Below, piece by piece: positions 12,601-21,842 of a stretch of 64,000 nt of DNA. The notes beneath the pieces are model-generated. The model was given only the letters and a program-made list of their open reading frames with translations. It ran no database searches and had not been told where the DNA came from. This DNA is from Paragordius varius (lineage: Eukaryota > Nematomorpha): positions 5,518,001-5,582,000 of the forward strand of contig OZ176054.1 in assembly GCA_964247055.1 (NCBI GenBank). Direction: 5' to 3'. How positions within the stretch are numbered: position 1 is the stretch's first letter; the number at the start of each line of letters is the position of its first letter. The position numbers and the translations under genes are program-made.

Positions 12601-15600
12601 ATAAATAATAGATAAAAAAAGATTTAAGAAACTTACTTGGACGATTAAAATATGATATATATCCAGGATTATCCACTATAGTGTCGAATGTTGATGGATA
12701 GTAATTATATGGCATTTTTAGTTTTAATTGCCAACGAAAATTATACTGGACTAAAAATTACTAATTAATAAAAAATACCCAAGTATTTATTTAGTTTTAA
12801 TGTCTTCTAATATAATTAAAATTTTTGATAATACTTTCAACAAATAATCTTTTGTCAGCTAAAATATTATAATATAGTGTTTACTTTATTTGGAAAACTT
12901 TTCAGAAATCAAAAATTCCATATAGTTCAAAAGTTATTACGTATTAAAAATCCTACGATCCTCAATTTTATATGCTCGTTTTATAGCACGCAAGTGAAGG
13001 TAGGATGAGCTTTTTATCTTCACCAAAAGAACGAATGTATGAACATTGTTTCAACCTTCACATGGGCATATGCTTTTTTTCCTCTGCTTTGCATTTCATT
13101 GTACGATATACCAAATTTTATGTTATAACGATGCGTCCGAAATACTAAACTTCATTTTGAAACATTGACCGGTCAGAGCCTTTATCGGTGTATTTTTAAG
13201 AACTATCGAATGTTAAATTTTGTCCTCGATGTTATTTGTAAATCCTTTCGCCATTGCAAGTTCAAAAGCATTTATCGAACGTTCGTCACTTTTTTATGGT
13301 CTAACTTTAAGCATATAATATTGCAGAGTGGATTTATTAATTGATTTGCCTAATTTTTGTTGATAGCTTAATATCATACAACTCGCGATTTGTCTAGCAG
13401 TGATATTATTATTTTTTTCATACTTCCGATGTATATGTATTCAAAATTCAATGAGTCCTGGCTAATTTTATAAAATTTAAAGCCTATAAAAAATTTTGAA
13501 TGTTTTAAATTTGGTTTATCCTTGAATTTCAAAAAGACAAAACCATGTATTTACAAATCAATATCCAAATATTATATAATGGAAGTGGTACATTCACAGA
13601 AAATAAATTAAATTAATTGGGTTATATCTCTAAGGCTTAGGATTATACATATAACTTTTTAAAATAATATCCAATAATTCTTATTTTATAATAGGGTTAT
13701 TTTTTAGCCTCGTGCCCTCAAACTATGTTACGTGTTGCTCAACACGCACATCAGACCGGAAAAGTTTTTATGATGAATTTATCGGCCACATATTTGTGTC
13801 AACTTTTCAAGGAGGAAATGTTATCAGTTTTTCCCTACATTGACATACTATTTGCTAATCAATCGGTATTTATCAAAATTTGCTTGTTTTTTTTTATTAA
13901 ATATTGTTTATATTAATGATAAGGATTGCTATTTTTTCACAATATAGGAAATATGTGCATTGGCTAAAGAGCTTGATTTTCCCCAGGTATTTCAATATAC
14001 AATAAATGAATTAAAGATATATCGATAAAAGTTATTATTTTATTATATTTTATGATGATATAAAGTGGACAGCCCTCTTGTGGGAAAAAATAAATGGATC
14101 TCTATCCGCATCATGACACTTTAAATAATATATAAAATCATTTTTTAAATTTAATACATACATCTATTAAATATTACATATAATAATAATGGGTTCTGCG
14201 GATAATTGGAAAAAATAAAAAAAATTATTTTTCTTATCTTTGGCTGGTTTTTCATATTAACCATAAACTAGTAAATTTGTAGAAGATGTTCTCATTAAAC
14301 GATTAACCTTAAAAATCAAGGTAATATTTGAATGAAAGACTATAGGATAGTTAGCCTGATTTAATTAATTTATTGGCCAATTGGCAATACAGTAGCGTAT
14401 AATATAAGACAAATTTTGTCCATAATAATAAATAAACAAATTTAATGTTGTAAGAAAGGAAAAAATTTAGGGTCACACATATGTTGTTTTTTATCCGGCT
14501 TACTGTATTACCAATTTTAAAATAATGTGAAGTGGCCAACAATAAAGTAGGTGGTAAATACTTTATAAAACCAATTTTTTGATCATATACTAAATGAACG
14601 CTTTAATTTCAATATAAATAGCGCAATATATTTAAACCTATTTAAGGATGATATAGTCGAAATGGGAAAAGCGATAAGTAACATGCCAAAGATTAACAAT
14701 AATCAAAGAATCATAGTTATAACACAAGACGCTAATCCTACCATCCTAATTGCAGGTTTGGAAAATTTATCATAAGCAAAAAGTTTTGCAAGAGTTTTTG
14801 AGAGAAACAAGTGTTTGATATATGATTCTTTTGTACCACTGCTCTTTTATAATGTGATGGGACGTATTGGAAATTACTTTTTGTTAATTTGGAAACAATG
14901 CGGAATAATATATATTTAGATTATGCTGTATGAATAAGGTGACCAGACGTCCCGCTTTTGGCGGGACAGTCCCGCTTTTTCACACTTTGTCCCGCCTCCC
15001 GCTACGTTTTTAAAATGTCCCGCTTTTTCATGATTATATAAAAAAATTTTTTTAATACAAATAAATTTTTTTTCCGTTTAAATTTTTTATCATTAAATAT
15101 CTTTATAATCTATATCAATATTAAATTAAAATTTTTTATTTTTAAATTAAAAATATTTATTTTTTTCGAATTTATATCAAATGATTATACACTTTCCTTC
15201 CTACTACTACTGTCATTATTATCAAAAAGCCAAGATAATACCACAAATCTCTAGATTAAAAGACAAATTGATACCACAAATCGGTACCTTACACGTTTAT
15301 TTCAGAAAATTAAGGTAATATAATATTTATTATACTAATATTTTAGTTTTATTACTTGCCAACATTATTAAAAAGCCAAATTAATACCACAAATCTAGCT
15401 TAAAAGACAAATTGATGCCATAAATCGGTACCTTACACGTTTATTTCAGAAAATTAAGGTAATATAATATTTATTGTACTAATAGTAGGTTATAAATATG
15501 AGCACAAAAAGAGGTTGTAAATTCAACGATGAATTAATGAAAGATTTTCCTTTTATTAAAAAAACGAAGAATGAATCATCTGTTAAATGTCTTATATGCG

Positions 15601-18600
15601 AGGGGGAATTCACCCTAGCACATGGCGGCAAGCATGATATTACAAAGCATATGGAAACACAGAAACATAAAAAATGTTTAGATATGGCGGCATCATCTTA
15701 CAAAATGAGCGATTTTTTCGAAAAACCGCTTTTGGAGTGGAAGAAAATAATTTGGCACTAGCTGAGGGCGTGTTATCTTTTCACGCCGTTAATCACAATC
15801 ATTGCTTTAGATCTATGGACTGTACCTCTCAGGTTCCATAAAAAATTTACATGTGCCCGTACAAAGGCTGAAGCCATTGTGTGCAATGTCCTTTCGCATG
15901 CATTTTCTGAAATACAAAAAGATTTGCTGAAAAATAATTTCTTATCCCTATACTCTGATGCTTCAAATCACCATGAAACAATATTATTTCCCACTTTGAT
16001 AAGATATTTTGATTCAGAAACCGGAGTAAAAATTAAAATTTTAAATTTAATTTCCCTACCCGGTGAAAATTACGAAATAATATTTACTTCAATAATGCAT
16101 ATTCTAGAAAAAAATATTTAAAAGACAAAATTATCGCATATTGCGCTGACAACACCAATACGAACTTTGGTGGAAAAGCAAGGAGCGACAAAAAATATTT
16201 TTCATAAATTAGCAGATAATCTTGCATTATTAGCGTTGGGTGTGCAGCGCATATAATACACAACGCTATTCAAACAGCTGCTGATTTGTTACCCCTAGAT
16301 GTGGAAAATGTAGTTGTTAAAATATATTCCTATTTTTATATATACACGGTACATGTTGAAACGCTTACAGAATTATGTGAAAATGCAGAAGTTCAATATC
16401 AAAAAATGCTTGGATATTGTAAAACTTGTTGGTTAGCTTTTATGCTAGCTATCAAAAGAATTTTAAAAATGATGATCCTTTAAAATCTTTTTTTTACCTC
16501 AGGACAAATGTCCTACAACTTTAAAGTTTTTTAAAAGTGATTTTTAAAAAATATGGTTAGAATTCTTACATAATCAAGCTTCTCTTTTTCAAAATGTTAT
16601 TAAATTTAGAGATGACAAAATTTCGGCAATCGAAGTAGCCAATGAAGTTAGTTACCTAAAATTCCAATCTCAAGAACGGTTAGAAAATAATTTTATACCA
16701 TTAACCATCCGCAATATAGTAAATAATTTAGAAAAACAAGGTTTAATAAATCGCCAAGATATCATGTACCATTTTATACAAACTGTAAAGATTATTTGGA
16801 AGACTGGACGACGCAATTCATTTTCATTGGATAACATTAAAATCAGAATTTAATTGGTGCGATGTTCAAAAATCATTTGATTATATCTGCTCCCAAAAAT
16901 TCTCAAAAAGTAATCTTTCAGAAAATGATCTTTTTTCTGAAGTATCATTAGTTAAAAGATATATTAATATTGAAAAACATAAATTATGGACAAAAGAAAA
17001 ATATACAGTAGAAAAGAAATGGTTGGAAATATTTCATCATTTTAAAGCCAACTATATTACATACAATAATATTTTAAAAATTGTGGAATTGACACTATCT
17101 TTACCTGGAACCAACGCTGCTACTGAGCTCGTTTTTTCCACAGTAAATCAGGTGTGGACATCGGAAAAATCAAATTTAAATGTAGAAACTTTAAAGGCCG
17201 TTTTATCTGTCAAATATAATTTGACAAATTCTTGTGAAGACTTCTACAATATTTTAAAAAATGATGACAATCTGCTTAAACGCATTCACTCATATACCAA
17301 AGAGTAAAATATTTTCTTATATTTATAAAGTTTTTTAAATAAAATTACTTAAAATATTGTATAAGTCTTCATAATTTGTCAAATTATATTTGAACACATA
17401 AAATGGCTTCTATTCAACATTTAAATTTGATTCCGTGTCCTTACTTAATTTACTGTGGAAAAGCGCGTTTAATAGCAGTGGTTCAGGTAAAGATAATGCA
17501 AATTCCACAATTAAAATATTATTTTATGGAACATAATTTGTTCAAAAATGATTATTTTAACCATTTCTATCCTACGTATTTTTTTCTGTTGTCCATAATA
17601 TAAGTTTTCATTCAATATATTTATTTAATATAATGAGACTTCATAAAAAAGTGTCATTGTGCACCGTCTTGTGTTCCAAATAATCGTTTCTGTTTGTATA
17701 AAACATTTTTATATTCTGGCTATTCATTAAGCCTTGTTTTTCTGGATGCTTTATAATATTGCGATTAGGTAATGGTATAAAATTATTTTCTAACCTTTTT
17801 TGACTTGGAATTTTGACCTTTCTCCTGTGATAAAAAATATGATTCTAGGAGATCACATTTTTATAAATATTTCAATCGCTGGCAAAAGAGCTTACCAACA
17901 GTTTTACAATATCCAAGCATTTTAACATCTATATTTTCCACATCCAGGGGTAACAAATCAGTAGCTGTTTGAATAGCGTTGTGTATCTGCCAATAATGTT
18001 TTGATTAAGATTATTCGCTAAATTGTTAAAAATATTTTTTGTGCCGCTTCTTGCATCACCCAGCGAACTTTGTGATGATTTCGTCTTTATTATTTTTTTC
18101 TAGAATATTACAATCTTCAGCCTTTGTTTCTGCACATGTAAATTTATTGAATAAGGTACAAACAACCTGTGGGGTACAAATTTTTTTATATTTATAATGT
18201 ATTTGTGTTAAAAATAAATAAATATTACAATAAATTTTTTGTATAAAAATTTTGGGTTGCATCCCCCAACGACCCCCCTTCACCTTCTCAGATTTGTCCC
18301 GCTTTTTCCTTCAAAAAATCTGGTCACCTTATGTATGAATTGGGTTGTTTTTATCAATTTAATATGAATAATGCATTTGCCTCATTCAGAAAACATTTTG
18401 ATTTTAAAATTGTATCAATATAAGTATCATTTTTTTAGATGGTCAAGTCAGACACTTTTCGGTAATACCAATAAAACAATGCGATATTGTGGATACAAAC
18501 GGCGCTGGAGATGCCTTTGTTGGAGGTTTTTCATTAATAAGAACTATATAAACGAAAAAGAAAAAATTTTTTTTCTTATGAAACCCTAAATATAATAAAC

Positions 18601-18797
18601 CGTTAATTACATTTTGCGTTTTTGTAGGTTTCCTCTCTCAATACCTACAATCATGTGAATGGGAACGCTGTATTGAGTTTGGCCATAAAGCGGCATACAT
18701 AATTATTAAGAGGCATGGATGTACATTTCCTGAAGACTTAACATTCGATAAAGCCTTTGAATTATATCATGGGACTCAAGACCATTCCTCCATATAA
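6680..18797 (+). CDS. ADK: Adenosine kinase (10 coding exons, 348 aa)
   Basis: Phosphorylates adenosine to AMP with ATP (purine salvage); PfkB/ribokinase family, cytosolic or nuclear. Exons: 6680-6747, 6771-6824, 6851-6929, 6985-7154, 10084-10183, 13695-13865, 13948-13986, 14647-14755, 18439-18525, 18628-18797. Phases close exactly, giving 1047 nt. Visible motifs are GIGNPLLDI near the N-terminus (adenosine pocket), the glycine motif as PGGAVQNS in exon 3, WIIGKPNLTTFMGAIGNDKYG in part in exon 4, NLSATYL and PYIDILFANQ in exon 6, and DTNGAGDAFVGGF across exons 9/10 with the catalytic Asp. GCTFPED precedes the C-terminus. Length matches human short ADK (345 aa). Introns 1 and 2 are 23 and 26 bp; introns 4, 5 and 8 are about 2.9, 3.5 and 3.7 kb and hold transposons. 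The motif PGGAVQNS departs from the usual GGSTQNS, but the Gly-Gly and Gln-Asn are kept. The gene looks intact. Confidence 0.97.
7155..10083 (+). other. ADK intron 4
   Basis: Donor gtaaat, acceptor tatag; 2929 bp. Apart from the GC-ended repeat at about 8506-9812 I see only AT-rich sequence, with no reading frame of coding character. Confidence 0.85.
8506..9812. repeat. Dispersed repeat with GCGCCGAACATAGTC inverted ends, plus attached flank
   Basis: GCGCCGAACATAGTC at 8506-8520 is mirrored by gactatgttcggcgc at 9534-9548, followed on both inner sides by a C/T-rich stretch (cccccctccc and its complement cggggggaga). This makes an inverted-repeat unit of about 1043 bp. Sequence from about 9430 to 9812 recurs in inverted orientation at 39838-40232, including the pieces around ccgaacatagtcg and gctggctttg. 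It is non-coding and probably a non-autonomous DNA transposon. The superfamily is not clear because no convincing target-site duplication was found. Confidence 0.6.
11073..11414 (+). CDS. Putative 3-exon mini-gene in left palindrome arm (82 aa, unknown)
   Basis: No family recognised. ATG at 11073 opens a frame (MPYNYYPSTFDTIVDNPGYI...) ending at a good donor gtaagt after 11151. Two further exon-like blocks, 11190-11285 and 11341-11414, each follow an identical acceptor context (ttatttatag). Joined, phases are consistent (1, 1) and give 82 aa. The second and third blocks are tandem copies of one 151-bp unit, so the C-terminal half is a duplicated exon with about 25-aa repeats around VWLLVQRLFLLK. 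A different frame of the same blocks is also open and reads like a Ser/Thr/Pro-rich peptide (SSSPSLATCSATVPPQ), so the true frame is uncertain. An identical copy lies on the minus strand in the other arm. Confidence 0.35.
12374..12715 (-). CDS. Mirror copy of the putative mini-gene in right palindrome arm
   Basis: Exact reverse-complement counterpart of the left-arm mini-gene (start codon 12713-12715, stop 12374-12376), with the same donor, acceptor and duplicated-exon structure. The two genes would be transcribed convergently toward the palindrome centre. Function unknown. Identity between the copies is expected from the palindrome and is not separate evidence of selection. Confidence 0.35.
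15229..15488. repeat. Two-copy tandem repeat (about 143-bp period) in the hAT 5' region
   Basis: The block at 15229-15345, containing 'aatcggtaccttacacgttt' and ending at actaata, is repeated at 15372-15488 with a few changes. It sits just upstream of the BED-finger open frame at 15498, so it may be a duplicated promoter or leader segment of the transposon. Confidence 0.85.
17810..18300 (-). mobile_element. Inverted partial hAT transposase copy nested in the larger hAT element
   Basis: Sequence at about 17890-18010 is the reverse complement of about 16260-16400 (the part around 'aacagctgctgatttgttac'). Sequence near 18090-18160 is the reverse complement of about 15840-15880 (around 'aatttacatgtgc'). 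A defective relative has therefore been inserted or duplicated in opposite orientation near the 3' end of the element. The remnant frame at 18056-18283 (-) is part of this copy and is not an independent gene. Confidence 0.7.
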
Positions 18798-18904
18798 ACA
18801 ATTTTATACTACAATTAATATATTATAATGTTTTTTATCGTTCTCTATGTAGTTAATTATGATTATTTCATATAACAATTAATAATATGCAAGCAATATT
18901 TGGA

Positions 18905-18916
18905 TTTATTAATAAA
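18905..18916. promoter_or_regulatory. Palindromic bidirectional poly(A) signal TTTATTAATAAA
   Basis: AATAAA on the plus strand (18911-18916) lies 114 bp after the ADK stop. AATAAA on the minus strand (18905-18910) lies 44 bp after the NDUFA6 stop. Together they form a 12-bp perfect palindrome between the two convergent genes. Further minus-strand AATAAA motifs occur close by (for example at 18917-18922). Use is inferred from position and consensus only. Confidence 0.6.
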
Positions 18917-18959
18917 TTTATTCATTTATCATACTTTTAAAAAAAATTTGATTATAAGA

Positions 18960-19392
18960 TTACATGATTGAACTAGTTCCATTCAAAAATCGTTCCATAA
19001 AATTACTCCTAATGGGAGATTTAGCAGTGTAGTTAAAATAATTCATTACATGGCAACCCTGCTTCCAAACAAACAAAAGATCATTTAAATCATTATAACC
19101 CTTATATAATATTAAATATATACTTGATGAACTAACAAATCAATGACGCGCAAATCCTTAACTGATTTATTTTTTTCGAATTCCTCTCTAATTTTGGCAT
19201 GGTATTGTTTGTATGTCAACGGCAAAGCTGGATATAATATCACTAAATTTATTAATCAAGTTTACTGATTTCCGAAATACTTTGGTTAAATTTCTTGTAT
19301 AAAGCCAGAACCTTTCGTCGTGCCTCTAAATGTGACGTTGAATAAACGATTCTTGAGCTTTTTGGTAGGAAAGTTTTTGGAATTTTCGACAT
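18960..19392 (-). CDS. NDUFA6: NADH dehydrogenase (complex I) subunit NDUFA6, LYR-motif protein (3 exons, 128 aa)
   Basis: Accessory subunit of mitochondrial complex I at the matrix arm; it binds mitochondrial acyl carrier protein through its LYR motif. Exons, reading down: 19392-19266, 19242-19124, 19100-18960; total 387 nt, 128 aa, the same length class as human NDUFA6. Motifs in order are RRKVLALYKKF (LYR motif as LYK), KIREEFEKN, LRVIDLLVHQ, and VWKQGCHVM, where human has VWKQRTHVM. Both introns are 23 bp with GT-AG ends (19243-19265, 19101-19123). Neither length is a multiple of three, so splicing is required to keep the frame, and the joined protein aligns without gaps to the family. 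The start ATG is 52 bp from the BDP1 start on the opposite strand, suggesting a shared promoter. Confidence 0.94.
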
Positions 19393-19444
19393 GACAGTAA
19401 TAGGCTACATTCTTTATATCAGCTGTAATATATGAGATGGGTAC
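19393..19444. promoter_or_regulatory. 52-bp bidirectional intergenic region, NDUFA6/BDP1
   Basis: Only 52 bp separate the NDUFA6 start codon (-) and the BDP1 start codon (+). Both leaders and at least one promoter core must fit here, or the transcripts must start inside the opposite gene or receive a trans-spliced leader. No clear TATA box; the sequence contains tttatatcagctg and ataggctac. A bidirectional promoter is inferred. Confidence 0.55.
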
Positions 19445-21805
19445 ATGAGGCGCAATAAATTTACAATCAAGCCGAATGTTGCCCCAACTCCAAAGGTACC
19501 AATCACCAATTTCGTATCAGAAATGGAAAATATAAGTGTACCCGTTTATACTCAAAATGATTCTATAAAACCAAATCTAAATACCACAAAATTGTCCTAT
19601 TCCAAGAGTACAGATCTTACTGCGTCAAATCAAAACATTGCTGTCAAGTGTTCATTAAGTGCAAATGATCTAAGAACAAAAGTAAATTATTTGAAATTAA
19701 TTTTAGCATAATTTTAATATTCCTTTGAAAGATGCGGAAAATAATTCTAATTTAACCATAAAAGATTTAGTTTTCAATAATCCATCTGCCAATCCTATGA
19801 GGTATATATTCAAATAATAAATTTAGTGAACCAAATAAAAAACCTGCGTTAGATTCTACCAACAATAATGAAACCGTTAAAGAAACAAGTATTTTACATT
19901 CAATTTAACATTTATGTCCGAAACTCTGTAGTTTTAGTTTACTTATTAATGACTTTATTCGCTACATAAAATTAGATTATTAATGGATTATACGGTAATT
20001 GGATAAAATATTTTTAAATAATGGGCATATGATATTTAGTTCTTTTAATCCCTTTTTACCCAATTACAATATTTTTATTTTTTTATTTATATATATTAAA
20101 TTATTTATTATTAATGTTTAAATTCGTAGATGTCGCTGAGAAAAAAACAACAAATTTGGCTCCTAGAGTCAAGATTGGGCCAGATGGAAATATAATTTTG
20201 GATACTGAGAGGTATTTCAAAAAATATTAAATATTATAATTTTCGTGTAGCTCCCCTTTTTTATTTTGAATTTAAATTTTAAAAATTGTATTTTTTGATT
20301 CACCTTGGATACAATAGAATGATAATATAAAAATGCGCATATCTTAAGTCCATTTTCGTTAAAATAAGTTTAATATTCTAATTCTCGTTGCCAGATGTTT
20401 TTAAATATATTGTCGAACATTGTTAATATTTTTGCCATAAATTTTGTAGTTTAGAGGATCCATAATATGTTTTTATAAAATTAACCAAATTATTTTATTA
20501 TGTTTGTTTACAAGAAAATCAGCTTAAAATTAAACTTACAAAATGAACTTTTATGATCATTTAAGAAGTTTTAGCATTATCGAAAAAATAAATTCAATTG
20601 CACCATCCATCATTGACAAAGATATAAAAATAATTTTTTCTACACAAATACCATAGTTTAATTGTTAAACATCCCGAAAATCCGTCAACTTTTACGAGCC
20701 CTTTGGTTGAAGAGGGTTATGACCCTTTTGGTTATCTCAAACATCACAAAAAATACGGCACTCCACATAAAATTTGGTCTAATGCAGGTATTTACTACAT
20801 GAGTTTTGTAATCATACATATGTACAGTTTGAGAAAATATTTATTGTTAATTTTTCAGTTATTGTCAGATATCATACAATTAATGTTGACTTTAGTTTAG
20901 TTATAAAAATTAGGTATTTTTCGCTTTTTGCTTTCTTTAAGCCAATAGAAATGCTCTTTGCTCTATATGCTATCTGTCAACATTAAATCGAAAAAAAACA
21001 GAAATATATATTCATATTGTATATAAACATAGTTTGTCAGTTTTTGAATACCTCTTGTATGTTTTTAGGGAATTAATTTTTAAGATGTAATGAAAAAAAG
21101 ATCCAAACGCCATATAAGAGAATTAAACACTAAAAGACAAAAATGCACCATGATTATAATTTTTTAAGATGCATAGATCAAAGGAATGTTTTATTATGTA
21201 TTTATGATATTATTAAATGAAAAGCTAAAAATCCAATGAATTATCTACACTTTTTAAACTTTTTACAAAAAAAGCGTTTTTGGGGTTGTGCTAAATTTGA
21301 ATTCGGAAAAGCTTTGATTAATATCAAATATAGTACTAAATAATGTTGTTAATATCTTATAATTTTAAAATTTTTTAGAAACATTTAGCTGTATTCTCAT
21401 CTATGGATTTAAATTAACTTATAATTTATAAAACCTTTAAAATTGGTTTGTTAAAAATTGGACGTCAATTGAAGTATGTAACATATAATTGAAAACTGTA
21501 ATTTAATTTTATATTATAATAATTTTAAAAAAAGTATTATGATTTGCTTAGATGTGAATGTAGGTTATTCTTTGACGACCTTTTTAAAAATATACTCTAT
21601 ATAATTATTTAAAAATGTTTTAGTATTAATTAACTTTAATTCTAAATTGACTAAAGTTTTTGTGAATTTTGTAAATTTCCAATAATGTCCTATTGGTCTT
21701 TTAACTTATAGCACTTAATCTTATAAATATTTCGTATAATATTAAGCGTTTTACTATATTAAAAAATTAAATTAACTGGTAGATTTCACTTATTTTGATT
21801 TCGGT

Positions 21806-21842
<37 letters not shown>

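Larger units (their letters stand above)
10721..13067. mobile_element. Near-perfect palindrome: two inverted 1057-bp transposon-like arms
   Basis: The left arm (10721-11777) and right arm (12011-13067) are reverse complements with no length difference and only four mismatches that I can find, all transitions near the ends. A 233-bp non-palindromic spacer separates them. Each arm itself begins and ends with CCCATGTGAAGGT in inverted orientation (10722 and about 11764-11776 in the left arm), so each arm looks like one copy of a small inverted-repeat element. The whole lies in ADK intron 5. Alternatives are a fold-back element mobilised as a unit, recent insertion of two copies, or an assembly artefact. 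The high arm identity implies recent origin or gene conversion. Confidence 0.9.
14935..18331 (+). mobile_element. hAT DNA transposon with BED zinc finger, in ADK intron 8
   Basis: Terminal inverted repeat TAAGGTGACCAGA at 14935-14947 and TCTGGTCACCTTA at 18319-18331, flanked by an exact 8-bp target-site duplication tgtatgaa (14927-14934, 18332-18339). A CCCGC-rich subterminal block (gtcccgcttttggcgggac) lies inside the left end and again near 18296. Plus-strand coding begins at 15498 with a BED-type zinc finger (VKCLICEGEFTLAHGG, then a His pair). It continues in broken pieces to the hAT C-terminal dimerisation segment at 17023-17307 (LSLPGTNAATELVFSTVN). The element carries stops and frame changes and is not functional as it stands. 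It also contains an internal inverted partial copy of itself. Confidence 0.93.
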
